Shown one piece after another: positions 55,037 through 63,655 of a stretch of DNA of 64,000 bases. The stretch spans positions 32,949-96,948 of the forward strand of contig NZ_UWOT01000011.1 in NCBI RefSeq assembly GCF_900604535.1, written 5' to 3'. This stretch comes from Romboutsia_E sp900604535. GTDB lineage: Bacteria; Bacillota; Clostridia; Peptostreptococcales; Peptostreptococcaceae. Numbering within the stretch: position 1 is the first letter of the stretch; each line of letters begins with the position of its first letter. The notes below the pieces were generated by a model. It was not told the origin of the DNA. It was given only the letters and a program-made list of their open reading frames with translations, and did no database searches. The position numbers were made by a program, and so were the translations under genes.

Positions 55037-55549
55037 ATGAGTAAAAAAATAGCATATGGAGGAATATTACTATCTTTAAATGCTATCTTATTAATGCTTA
55101 TAAATGTCATACCTATAAATACTGTATTTCTTTTAGGGTTAGCATCGCTTCCAATATCTATAATTATAATGGAATGGGGATTATCGACTGGAATTATATT
55201 TTATATATCTTCAGCTATTTTAGGTTTTATTGTAATTAATAGTAAAGTTCAATGGTTAATATACATTTTTACATTTGGAATATATGGTTTAGTAAAGTAT
55301 ATTATAGAAAGTGATAGGCATATAATTGTAGAATATTTGCTTAAATTAATATTTGCGAATACTTCAGTACTGATTTTATATTTTATAATTAAGCAATTTG
55401 TTTATATACCCATAAATGTTATAACTATATGTGCATTTGAATTAGTGTTTATACTATATGACTACATATATTCTGAATTTATAGATTATTATCATATAAA
55501 AATTAAAAAAATAATTAAAATAAATAAAGGTACACATCATAATGATTAA
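55037..55549 (+). CDS. Small integral membrane protein
   Basis: A 170-residue protein with about five hydrophobic helices (8-25, 28-45, 48-66, 70-88, 103-120 and on) and a basic C-terminus (KIKKIIKINKG). The layout resembles DUF2232-like or ECF S-component-like proteins, but no signature was certain. It follows the Cys-rich gene after nine bases behind AGGAGGG, so it is probably the last member of the 53243-55549 unit. Confidence 0.75.
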   Translation: MSKKIAYGGILLSLNAILLMLINVIPINTVFLLGLASLPISIIIMEWGLSTGIIFYISSAILGFIVINSKVQWLIYIFTFGIYGLVKYIIESDRHIIVEYLLKLIFANTSVLILYFIIKQFVYIPINVITICAFELVFILYDYIYSEFIDYYHIKIKKIIKINKGTHHND

Positions 55550-55569
55550 TCGTTATGATGTGTATCTTT
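55526..55569. terminator. Bidirectional terminator overlapping the membrane protein stop
   Basis: Seventeen-base arms AAAGGTACACATCATAA and its near-complement (one mismatch) flank the TAA stop of the plus-strand gene, and T residues follow. The hairpin encodes the last residues GTHHN. Confidence 0.9.
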
Positions 55570-55572
55570 TTA

Positions 55573-56340
55573 TTATAAATTAAAATGATCTATTTGATAT
55601 TGATTAAGCTCATTGTCACAATTAGAACAATGATAAGATGTTTTTGAGTTTATAAACTTATTTAAGTTTTTATCATAACTCATTTTAACTTTATCAATAA
55701 TACCTGTGTATGTTAAATCTAATCCACATTTAGAACAATTTTGAACGGTGCAAAGACTTTCTAGTAATTTTGGACTAGCAGTACTTATAATATTTTTACA
55801 GTTACTGCAAATAATAGTATCAAGTGTATTTTTAGAAGTTGAAACTAATTTATTTAGTTGACTTGAATATTTATATGTAGTCTCTTCTGAAGAAATATAT
55901 CCTGTATCTAAAATATTAGTGTTACAATGAGAACATATAAATTTAGGAGCATAAGAACTTTTATCAGTATTATTAGTTTCAATTTCATTTGATGAGCTTT
56001 CTGAACTTGAGAAATTATCAATATTATTAGTTAGAAAGTTATAAATTTCAATATTATTATTCTGTTTAGCTATACTTATTAAGTGTTCTCTTATTGACTT
56101 GAAAGCTTTGTTTTTAGATGGTGAATCTAAATTTATTAGATTGTTATTTACAGCATGTTTAACTATTGATAGATACTTATATTTAGTAGCAAAGAAAAGG
56201 ACCATTTCGTCAAATTTATTTTCCCCCATCTTATCAGAAAAATCAATCCATAGATCAGGAGACTCTAAATATAAGTTTTTACTTAAACTATCTATATCCT
56301 CATTTAATTTTTCTGGAGTAATTGTATTTTTTATGTTCAA
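55573..56340 (-). CDS. Zinc-ribbon protein of unknown function
   Basis: A 255-residue soluble protein. Residues 1-110 are helical and acidic, followed by a Ser/Glu/Asn-rich linker. The C-terminal half has four CxxC pairs (CSHC, CSNC, CSKC, CSNC), enough for two zinc ribbons, with a repeated Gly-Tyr/Thr spacer such as DTGYISSEETTYKYSSQLNKL and TYTGIIDKVKMSYDKNLNKF. AGGAGGT precedes the start. The family is not recognised. Confidence 0.75.
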   Translation of the reverse strand: MNIKNTITPEKLNEDIDSLSKNLYLESPDLWIDFSDKMGENKFDEMVLFFATKYKYLSIVKHAVNNNLINLDSPSKNKAFKSIREHLISIAKQNNNIEIYNFLTNNIDNFSSSESSSNEIETNNTDKSSYAPKFICSHCNTNILDTGYISSEETTYKYSSQLNKLVSTSKNTLDTIICSNCKNIISTASPKLLESLCTVQNCSKCGLDLTYTGIIDKVKMSYDKNLNKFINSKTSYHCSNCDNELNQYQIDHFNL

Positions 56341-56387
56341 ATATTTCTACCTCCTTAATAAATAAAAAGGAATGAGTAATCTCATCC

Positions 56388-57116
56388 CTATATTTCTAAC
56401 ATATCAACATCTGCTTTTAAAGAATAAACAATATCTTTTCTTTCTACTATTATTTTAGTAATATCACGTAACACTTTATCATTAGATAAATGAGTTAGTA
56501 ATTCTTTAGTAGGGTTTATAGCAATTGGATTGCCAACTCTTCTTAACATGTTTATATCACCGTTAGTATCACCATAAGCGTAAGATTTTTCTAAATCAAT
56601 GTTATATTTTTTTATAAAATTATCTATAGCTGTATTTTTACTTACAGAATCCCACATTGGAATGACTGTCCCGCTAAAAAATCCGTTTTCAAAAACATAA
56701 TCACTTCCTATAAAATCAGTAGCATCATATTTATTTGCCATTTTTTCAACTAAAAAGTTAGGGCTACCAGATATAAATATAACCTTATGACCTTGCTCTA
56801 AATGCCATTGTATTCTTGAACGTGTATATTTATATACTCTATCAGATTTTAGTTTTATAACTTGATCACTAGTAAAATCAATACAAGTTTTATCTAGACC
56901 TATTAAAGAGTCTACATATAAATCACAAATCTCTTCTAAGTAATCATCATAGTTACCTTGTCTTTTATCCCAGTCCATGAAAGTATCTCTTGCATGCTCA
57001 AACCAAGCCTTCTGATCTATAATATCGTACCTTATTAGTTTCTTAAAATGTTCAACCATAAGGGAGTCTCTATAAAGAGTTCCGTCTATATCAAAAAAAG
57101 CTGCTATATTGTTCAT
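56388..57116 (-). CDS. HAD-IB family phosphatase (SerB-like)
   Basis: A 242-residue haloacid dehalogenase hydrolase. Motif I is FFDIDGTLYRDS, motif II FISGSPNFLV, motif III around KNTAIDNFI and motif IV YGDTNGDINMLRRVG. Subclass IB enzymes include phosphoserine phosphatases and lipid phosphatases. The frame extends to GTG 57125 and ATG 57122, but the GAGGTGAT site covers those codons, so ATG 57116 is the likely start. Confidence 0.88.
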   Translation of the reverse strand: MNNIAAFFDIDGTLYRDSLMVEHFKKLIRYDIIDQKAWFEHARDTFMDWDKRQGNYDDYLEEICDLYVDSLIGLDKTCIDFTSDQVIKLKSDRVYKYTRSRIQWHLEQGHKVIFISGSPNFLVEKMANKYDATDFIGSDYVFENGFFSGTVIPMWDSVSKNTAIDNFIKKYNIDLEKSYAYGDTNGDINMLRRVGNPIAINPTKELLTHLSNDKVLRDITKIIVERKDIVYSLKADVDMLEI

Positions 57117-57296
57117 TAACATCACCTCGATTAACCATTTACTTTATTATATTATAAAATATGCTATTGTTGTAAAACTATAGATAATAAATTAAAAATA
57201 TTTTACATTTATTATGGTAAACTAGTATTTATAGTAAAATGTTTTATTAAATAGTTTATAATTTATTTAGAATTATATACATAAGGATGTGATTTA

Positions 57297-58379
57297 ATGC
57301 AATTTAACTTTGCTAAGGTGACTAACTCAAGGCTTATGGGTAGTATGGGGCTTTTAATATGTTATAGTGAAAATGAAGATAACATATATCAATATTTTTT
57401 ATTAGATGCAGAAGGATTAGGTATAGCAGATTATGTTAGTCTAAAAAAACCAACTAAAGAAGAAGCATACATAGAACAACAAAGGCTTGTGGGAGGCTTA
57501 GGTGCTGATGTATTGCAAGTATCAAAAGAACAAGCTTTATTTTTAATTAAGTATTTTGGAAGCAAGACTATAGCCTGGGAAAAGAATCTTCCAGGAAATG
57601 TGGAAGAATATATAGATATAATCAATAAATATGAAAGTAATTTAAAAATAGAAGATTTATATCCTATAATATGTAAAGATATAAAAGATGAAATTGAATT
57701 TGTAAACTATATGACAATGAGGTTTATTGGATGGGATAGAGAAGCTTTAAAATACTTTTCTGGTAGTGATGAAATTTCCAATATGCATATTACAAATATA
57801 AATGGTACGCTATTAAAAAATACAGTAACTTCAAAAGGGAATAATAAATTTGTAAGTGAAGCTTTATATGAAGATGAAGATGGATATTATATATGCAAAA
57901 TCGCATTTAATATAGTAAAAGAAGGTGATAGATTTAAAATAAGTTCTATGCTTGTTTCAGAAAGAGAAGGCATATTTGATTTTGAAGTTTTTGACGAAAT
58001 ATCAAAAGAAGAATTTGTTACAGTGTATAATGTTATTGAGAAATCAAATTTCATAGAGAAGTTTCATAAAGAAAACCCATTTTTACTAAAATCTGAAATG
58101 GATGAAGGAATACTTCTTACAAGATTTAATTTTAATAATGACCATGTGAAAGAAAATATATATGTGATAAATAATGATATAAGAGCTGTTTATTATATAA
58201 TGGATACAGAATTATTTGTGGCAACTTATAATGATAGGGATAGAATGTACATAAATAAAATGCTACAGAATAACTATAAAGAGTATATATCCATAAAAAA
58301 TGAGTACTACTTTGAAGAAAATGCTTTGTATGATTTTGCAGAGTCAGGTTCTAATAATTTTGAAGATTTTTTAAGTTAA
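57297..58379 (+). CDS. Protein of unknown function, 360 residues
   Basis: A soluble acidic protein with no signal peptide or membrane helix. The N-terminal 100 residues (NSRLMGSMGLLICY, LDAEGLGIADYVSLKKPTKEE, LVGGLGADV) look like a small domain. The centre contains MTMRFIGWDREAL, and the C-terminal half is a beta-rich region with YEDEDGYYICKIAF. I do not recognise the family. AAGGATGTGA precedes the ATG. It is a single gene between a divergent promoter region and a strong terminator. Confidence 0.8.
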   Translation: MQFNFAKVTNSRLMGSMGLLICYSENEDNIYQYFLLDAEGLGIADYVSLKKPTKEEAYIEQQRLVGGLGADVLQVSKEQALFLIKYFGSKTIAWEKNLPGNVEEYIDIINKYESNLKIEDLYPIICKDIKDEIEFVNYMTMRFIGWDREALKYFSGSDEISNMHITNINGTLLKNTVTSKGNNKFVSEALYEDEDGYYICKIAFNIVKEGDRFKISSMLVSEREGIFDFEVFDEISKEEFVTVYNVIEKSNFIEKFHKENPFLLKSEMDEGILLTRFNFNNDHVKENIYVINNDIRAVYYIMDTELFVATYNDRDRMYINKMLQNNYKEYISIKNEYYFEENALYDFAESGSNNFEDFLS

Positions 58380-58388
58380 TATAATCAA

Positions 58389-58427
58389 AAAATAAGATTA
58401 TGATAATTTATATCATAATCTTATTTT
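58389..58427. terminator. Palindromic terminator
   Basis: Seventeen-base exact arms AAAATAAGATTATGATA and its complement around a five-base loop. Confidence 0.9.
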
Positions 58428-58517
58428 GTATTTATAATATTGGGGGAATATTATGAGGAATACATTAAATAGTGTAGACAAGAAATATAAATTTTATAAC
58501 ACTAAATTTATTAAAAT

Positions 58518-59195
58518 TTACATTTCTTCCTCGTCAAATTCCTCCATATTTATTTGTGGCATACCAGGGAACATACCAGGAGGGTACATCATATTAGGTA
58601 TCATATACATACCAGGGAACATACCAGGAGGATACATCATATTAGGCATCATATACATGTTAGGGAACATACCAGGGGGATATCCCATAGGTAAGCCTTG
58701 TATATTGGGGTTTTGAGGTAATCCAGGCATATTACTAGGAGTATTAATATTTGGATACCCCTGACTGTTATATGGGTTTTGGTTATTTGGATACCCTTGA
58801 TTGTTATATGGGTTTTGGTTATTTGGATACCCTTGATTGTTATATGGGGATTGATTATTTGGATATCCTTGATTGCTATATGGATTTTGGTTATTTGGGT
58901 ACCCTTGATTAGCAGGTTCAAAAGGTTCTGATTGATTATAGTCATTATCTTCTATTGTTGGATATACAGAGTTATCATCCATTTGAGGTAAATCAGGATT
59001 TCCTGGATTCTCTGCAAATGGATTAGCGTAAGTCACGTATCCGTTTGATGTAGGCTCCATTTGATAGTTTGAAAACTGAGGTCCATAAGGCATATACGGA
59101 TTAACATACATCATAGGATCAATATAAGGTCTAGGATATATATAGTTAGGGTCTATTTGATCTTTTTGTCTATTTGTATACATATTATAGTTCAT
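58518..59195 (-). CDS. Tandem-repeat Asn/Gln/Pro/Tyr-rich protein
   Basis: A 225-residue low-complexity protein. After a Tyr/Pro/Met/Asn-rich N-terminus (NYIYPRPYIDPMMYVNPYM), residues about 95-148 are four and a half copies of a 12-residue unit NQGYPNNQNPYN. Residues 165-215 are copies of a 16-residue unit MMYPPGMFPGMYMIPN. The tail is acidic (MEEFDEEEM). There is no signal peptide. Such composition occurs in spore coat and exosporium proteins, but that is only a guess. GGAAGGAG precedes the ATG. Confidence 0.82.
   Translation of the reverse strand: MNYNMYTNRQKDQIDPNYIYPRPYIDPMMYVNPYMPYGPQFSNYQMEPTSNGYVTYANPFAENPGNPDLPQMDDNSVYPTIEDNDYNQSEPFEPANQGYPNNQNPYSNQGYPNNQSPYNNQGYPNNQNPYNNQGYPNNQNPYNSQGYPNINTPSNMPGLPQNPNIQGLPMGYPPGMFPNMYMMPNMMYPPGMFPGMYMIPNMMYPPGMFPGMPQINMEEFDEEEM
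58545..58690. repeat. 48-bp tandem repeats (MYPPGMFPGMYMIPN units)
   Basis: About two and a half near-identical 48-bp copies inside the repeat protein gene, visible as the recurring plus-strand ACATACCAGGAGG(G/A)TAC block near 58570 and 58618. Confidence 0.88.
58752..58911. repeat. 36-bp tandem repeats (NQGYPNNQNPYN units)
   Basis: Four to five copies with the plus-strand core TTGTTATATGGGTTTTGG. They differ by a few bases and are consistent with slippage-prone coding repeats. Confidence 0.92.
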
Positions 59196-59312
59196 GATTA
59201 ATTCTCCTTCCTAAAACACACTGCTTTAAATTTGCTCTTAATAATATATATATTATTAATAAAATTAATATGTGTATAAAAAAATATTGATGAAAAATCA
59301 TAGTAATAATAG

Positions 59313-59341
59313 TTGCAAAGATATGATATCTAGCATATAAT
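59313..59341 (+). promoter_or_regulatory. Promoter of the cadC-cadA unit
   Basis: TTGCAA at 59313, 17-base spacer, TATAAT at 59336-59341. The repressor operator starts on the next base. Confidence 0.8.
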
Positions 59342-59371
59342 ACAATATATGAACAGTTATTCATATATTGT
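59342..59371 (+). promoter_or_regulatory. ArsR/SmtB-type operator of cadCA
   Basis: Fourteen-base arms ending in TGAACA and starting TATTCA, separated by GT, are exact complements except one base. The core TGAACAGTTATTCA equals the SmtB-type 12-2-12 operator. It lies directly after the -10 box and covers the transcription start. Confidence 0.9.
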
Positions 59372-59391
59372 TATAAATGGAGGAATTAAAT

Positions 59392-59763
59392 ATGAAACAA
59401 AGAACAATTACTGCATGTGAATGCAATGATATACATGAAGATATAGTAAATGAAACTAAAAGTAGCATGCCTGAAGAAGAAATGTTATATGATTTAGCGG
59501 AATTATTTAAAGTTTTTGGGGATACGACGAGAATAAAAATACTATACGCATTATTTTCTAATGAAATGTGTGTATGTGATATAGCGAACCTTTTAAATAT
59601 GACTCACTCAGCTATATCACATCAATTGAGAGTGCTCAAACAAGCTAGACTAGTGAAGTTTAGAAAAGAAGGAAAAACGGTCTATTACTCACTAGATGAT
59701 AGTCATATTAGTCAGATATTTAACTGCGGATTAAACCATATTCAAGAGACTTATAAAAGGTAG
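59392..59763 (+). CDS. cadC: ArsR-family metal-responsive repressor (CadC/SmtB-like)
   Basis: A 123-residue winged-helix repressor. Two metal sites are readable. The alpha3N site has Cys in ACEC near the N-terminus and CVC in EMCVCDIANLL. The alpha5 site is DSH...NHIQE with exact SmtB spacing (Asp, His two on, His eleven further, Glu three further). Recognition helix is LNMTHSAISHQLRVLKQARLV. ATG 59392 fits the GGAGG at 59379; the ATG at 59377 is too close. It probably releases its operator on Cd, Pb or Zn and controls itself and the ATPase. Confidence 0.9.
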   Translation: MKQRTITACECNDIHEDIVNETKSSMPEEEMLYDLAELFKVFGDTTRIKILYALFSNEMCVCDIANLLNMTHSAISHQLRVLKQARLVKFRKEGKTVYYSLDDSHISQIFNCGLNHIQETYKR

Positions 59764-59774
59764 GAGGGCATAAA

Positions 59775-62450
59775 ATGGGAGATTTTAGTTTATTAAGAAA
59801 AGAAATTAGCCTAAGTGGTTTGGAGTGTTCTCAGTGTGCAAAGGCTATATGTAAAACAGTATCAGAGTTAGAGGAAATAGAAAATTGTAATTTAGATTTA
59901 GATAAAAAAGTACTTAAAATAGATGTATTAGATTCATATAATGAAGAAGTCGTAATTTCCTCAGTAATAGATATAATAAACTCTATAGAGCCAGGTTTAG
60001 ATATTGGTGTTGTCTTAAACTCTATACCGTATAAAAAAAGACAAAGAGGTATAAAGAAAGATTTAGTTTCTAAGAAAAGTAAAATTAAATCTGAAAACGA
60101 TGGGGCTAAAGTAGAGCTCATACTAAATGGTTTAAACTGTGCTCATTGTGCAGAAGTTATAAATGATAAAATAGGAAAATTAGAAGGTATAGATTCCTGT
60201 AATCTAAACTTTGTAAACAAAAAGCTTACTATAAATATAATTGATAAGAAAAAAGAAAATGATTTAGTAGAAAAATCTATAAATATAATAAATAATACAG
60301 AACCAGGACTAGATATAGAAATAGTAAAAAAAGTTAAAAAGGGTGTGAAGAAAGAGCTTATATTAAATGGTTTGAACTGTGCTCATTGTGCAGAAGTTAT
60401 AAATCAAAAAGTGAATGATTTAAACGGGGTAGAAAGTGCGGATTTAAATTTTATAAATAAAAAATTAAGTATAGTGTTAAAAAAAGGAGAAGACGATAAA
60501 GAGGTCATCTCAACTATAATAGATATAATAAATAATACAGAGCCAGGATTAGATATAAATGTAGCTGAAGGTGGAAAGAAAGATAATAAATATAAAGATG
60601 AAAAAGATTCTTCGAAAAAAGATTTAATAAAATTAATCATTGGGTTTGTCATATATGCTATTGCAATATACCAAAGTAGTAATGGTATAGAAAGTACAAT
60701 GATGAATATATTACTAATTATATCTTATATAGTAGTAGGAGGTAGCGTAGTACTAAAAGCTATTAAAAATATATCTAAAGGAAGAATTTTTGATGAGAAT
60801 TTTTTAATGGCGATAGCTACAATTGGAGCTTTAGGAATTGGTGAAATATCAGAAGCTGTAGCAGTTATGTTATTCTATCAATTAGGAGAGTATTTACAAG
60901 GGATTGCTGTAGGTAAGTCTAGAAAATCTATAGCATCTCTTATGAATATAAGACCTGATAATGCACATTTAAAAGTGAATAATGAAATAAAGGTAGTTTC
61001 TCCTGAAAATGTGGAAATAGGAGATATAATAGTTATAAAGCCAGGTGAAAAAGTGCCTTTAGATGGTGTAATAATAGAAGGTTCATCAATGGTAGATACA
61101 TCAGCTATAACTGGTGAATCTGTTTTAAGAGATGCAAGTAAAGGTGATGAAATTTTATCTGGATTTATAAACAAAAATGCTTTACTAACTGTAAAGGTAA
61201 CAAAGGAATATGAAGAATCAACTGTTTCTAAAATATTAGACTTAGTTGAAAATGCAAGTAGTAAAAAATCTAAAACTGAAAACTTTATATCTAAGTTTTC
61301 TAGATATTATACTCCAGTAGTGGTATCTTTAGCTACTGCAATAGTTATAATTCCTTTATTAATAATTCCAGGAGCTAAGTTTAGTGAATGGTTATATAGA
61401 GGGCTTATATTCTTGGTAGTTTCTTGTCCTTGTGCTTTAGTATTATCAATACCATTAAGCTTTTTCAGTGGAATCGGTCATGCATCAAAAAATGGCATTC
61501 TTATAAAAGGTAGTAATTACCTAGAGGCTTTGAAAGATATAGACACAGTAGTTTTCGATAAAACAGGAACTTTAACTAAGGGAGTATTTAATGTAACTAA
61601 TGTAAATTCTATAGGTATATCAAAAGATGAATTAATACATTATGCAGCTATAGCAGAGGTTAATTCCAATCACCCTATAGCCAAGTCAATATTAAAATAC
61701 TATGGAAAAGATGTTGATATAGAGAATATAAAAAAATATGAAGAAATTGCAGCGCATGGTATAAGAGTTCAATATGATACAGATATGATTTTAGCTGGTA
61801 ATGAAAAATTAATGAAAATTAATAATATATTATATTCTGAATCTAAAGAAGTTGGAACAGTAGTGCATATAGCTGTAAATAGTATATATAGAGGATATAT
61901 TGTTATATCTGATGAAGTTAAAGATGATAGTAAAGACGCAATAGCAAATTTAAAAAATATTGGTATAAAAGAAGTTATAATGTTGACAGGTGATAATAAA
62001 AATGTAGCTAACAAAGTTGCATTAGATTTAAGGTTAGATAAAGTATACTCTGATTTGCTTCCTAATGAAAAAGTAGAAAAAGTAGAAGAAATATACAAAA
62101 ATAGAAACGAAAAAGAAAAGGTGGCATTTGTTGGTGATGGAATAAATGATGCTCCGGTACTTGCTCGTGTAGATGTAGGAATAGCTATGGGAGGTTTAGG
62201 TTCGGATGCAGCTATAGAGGCTGCTGATGTAGTTCTTATGACAGATGAGCCAAATAAAATATACAAAGCTATAGAAATATCTAAAAAAACTAATAAGATA
62301 GTGTGGCAAAATATAATATTTGCTCTTAGTATTAAGGTTATTGTTATGATAATGGGTGCAGGAGGTATTGCTACTATGTGGGAAGCCATATTTGCAGATG
62401 TTGGAGTAGCATTAATAGCGGTACTAAATGCTATGAGAATTCTTAGATAA
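59775..62450 (+). CDS. cadA: P1B-type heavy-metal exporting ATPase with three HMA domains (CadA/ZntA type)
   Basis: An 891-residue Cd/Zn/Pb efflux pump. Three N-terminal heavy-metal-associated domains carry CSQC (C18, C21), CAHC (C122, C125) and CAHC (C202, C205). After a Lys-rich linker come the helices with SCPCALVLS (Cys 551 and 553), phosphorylation site DKTGTLT (Asp595), NSNHPIAKS, TGDNKNVA and GDGINDAPVLA. CPC with this tail fits the P1B-2 subgroup. Domains 2 and 3 are almost identical, a recent duplication. It lies 11 bases after cadC. Confidence 0.93.
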   Translation: MGDFSLLRKEISLSGLECSQCAKAICKTVSELEEIENCNLDLDKKVLKIDVLDSYNEEVVISSVIDIINSIEPGLDIGVVLNSIPYKKRQRGIKKDLVSKKSKIKSENDGAKVELILNGLNCAHCAEVINDKIGKLEGIDSCNLNFVNKKLTINIIDKKKENDLVEKSINIINNTEPGLDIEIVKKVKKGVKKELILNGLNCAHCAEVINQKVNDLNGVESADLNFINKKLSIVLKKGEDDKEVISTIIDIINNTEPGLDINVAEGGKKDNKYKDEKDSSKKDLIKLIIGFVIYAIAIYQSSNGIESTMMNILLIISYIVVGGSVVLKAIKNISKGRIFDENFLMAIATIGALGIGEISEAVAVMLFYQLGEYLQGIAVGKSRKSIASLMNIRPDNAHLKVNNEIKVVSPENVEIGDIIVIKPGEKVPLDGVIIEGSSMVDTSAITGESVLRDASKGDEILSGFINKNALLTVKVTKEYEESTVSKILDLVENASSKKSKTENFISKFSRYYTPVVVSLATAIVIIPLLIIPGAKFSEWLYRGLIFLVVSCPCALVLSIPLSFFSGIGHASKNGILIKGSNYLEALKDIDTVVFDKTGTLTKGVFNVTNVNSIGISKDELIHYAAIAEVNSNHPIAKSILKYYGKDVDIENIKKYEEIAAHGIRVQYDTDMILAGNEKLMKINNILYSESKEVGTVVHIAVNSIYRGYIVISDEVKDDSKDAIANLKNIGIKEVIMLTGDNKNVANKVALDLRLDKVYSDLLPNEKVEKVEEIYKNRNEKEKVAFVGDGINDAPVLARVDVGIAMGGLGSDAAIEAADVVLMTDEPNKIYKAIEISKKTNKIVWQNIIFALSIKVIVMIMGAGGIATMWEAIFADVGVALIAVLNAMRILR

Positions 62451-62457
62451 AATAAGT

Positions 62458-62493
62458 GAAAGCCTCTTAGTCATTTTTGACTAAGGGGCTTTC
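62458..62493. terminator. Bidirectional terminator
   Basis: Arms GAAAGCCTCTTAGTCA and TGACTAAGGGGCTTTC (one G-U pair) between convergent cadA and the hemolysin III gene. Confidence 0.85.
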
Positions 62494-62500
62494 GTTAGTT

Positions 62501-63148
62501 TTATATTACATATATGTATACACAGATAAAATGAAGTAAACTACCTAGCATAATAAATAAATGGAATATTTCATGATATTCAAAATTTTTAAATTTTAAA
62601 AACTTAGGTTTAAGTCCATAGATAGCTGCTCCTACAGTATATGCAAGCCCTCCGGATACCAATAATATTAATCCATTAACTGATAAAGAATGATATAACG
62701 GTTTGATAACAAATATAGCCATCCATCCCATAGCAACATAAATTAGTGTAGAAATCCATCTAGGACAATTAAACCAAATTAGTTTAAATAAAACACCTAA
62801 TATAGCTATGAAAAGTAATACACCAAAAAGAATAAAACCTTTAGGTCCTTTTAGAGATATTAAACAAAATGGTGCATATGAACCTGCTATTAGTATGAAA
62901 ATCATTGAATGATCAATTTTTCTTAAAAATTTAATTCTAGAATCAGTTGCTATAGTTAAATGATAAGTAGCAGAAGCTGAGTATAATAGAATTAAACTTA
63001 CTCCAAAAATAATTACTGCAGTTAGTGATGTTATAGAAGGATCTCTTAGTGTGGTCTTTATAACTAGTGCTAATAGCCCAACAAATGCTAGAATAGCACC
63101 GATTAGATGTGTAACACCGTTAATTGATTCTCTAACATACTTTCCCAT
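62501..63148 (-). CDS. Hemolysin III family membrane protein (YqfA/PAQR-like)
   Basis: A 215-residue protein with seven predicted helices. Family marks are the N-terminal ESINGVTHLIGAILAFVG, SASATYHL near 57, a His in RKIDHSMIFILIAGSYAPF near 78-96, and the C-terminal EIFHLFIMLGSLLHFICV, giving the His residues of the PAQR metal site. Despite the name, hemolysis is doubtful for most members; membrane homeostasis or metal-dependent lipid hydrolysis is proposed. GGAGG precedes the ATG. Confidence 0.92.
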   Translation of the reverse strand: MGKYVRESINGVTHLIGAILAFVGLLALVIKTTLRDPSITSLTAVIIFGVSLILLYSASATYHLTIATDSRIKFLRKIDHSMIFILIAGSYAPFCLISLKGPKGFILFGVLLFIAILGVLFKLIWFNCPRWISTLIYVAMGWMAIFVIKPLYHSLSVNGLILLVSGGLAYTVGAAIYGLKPKFLKFKNFEYHEIFHLFIMLGSLLHFICVYIYVI

Positions 63149-63655
63149 AAATAAACCTCCAGTTCGTGAATGTTAAGTTTATATAATGAAACTATTTTAA
63201 TAAAATAAATTAATTTCAAAATATAGCCATAATACTATTATACTCTATAAGTGAAAACATTCATCTAATTTTTAAAATAAATTTTGAATATCAAAATAAA
63301 TTATTAATAAAAAATTTTTGAATAAAATTTAACTTCGAAAAATGAGTATATATCTGAACTTAAGAAAATAACACTCTAATTTATAACTTAAAATTAAAAT
63401 TAATTTAAAAAAGGGGTTGACCGATAAAGAATATGGTGGTAAAGTATTACTTGTCCAAGAGATACGGACGAAAAATAAAACGAAAGAAAATGTTGACAAG
63501 ATTGAAATAAGTTGTTAATATAAGTAAGTCGAAACAATGAACTTTGAAAATTAAACAGTAGGTTAATTTATAAAATTTATTCTTATTTAAGAATTAAACA
63601 CAAACAACCAAGCCAGATATTCAGATAATGATTAGCTGAGCAATGGACAACTTTT
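63149..63655 (+). promoter_or_regulatory. rRNA operon promoter and leader region
   Basis: A 507-base gap. The left part is AT-rich without recognised signals. TTGACA at 63493, 17-base spacer and TAATAT at 63516 form a strong rRNA-type promoter. ACTTTGAAAATTAAACAG at 63541-63558 is the antitermination/processing-type leader seen before clostridial rRNA genes. Confidence 0.75.

Noticed and set aside
58453..58716. 87-residue plus-strand ORF with a GGGGGAA ribosome-like site
   Set aside because: Most of it reads the complement of the tandem repeats of the minus-strand gene and ends in repeat-derived residues. The start signal was noted, but convergent overlap makes it unlikely.
58545..58911. CRISPR-like regular repeats
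   Set aside because: Repeats are contiguous, in frame and code for peptide units; there are no spacers and no cas genes.
61769..62389. 206-residue minus-strand ORF
   Set aside because: Antisense to the conserved ATPase core of cadA; composition is that of a shadow frame.
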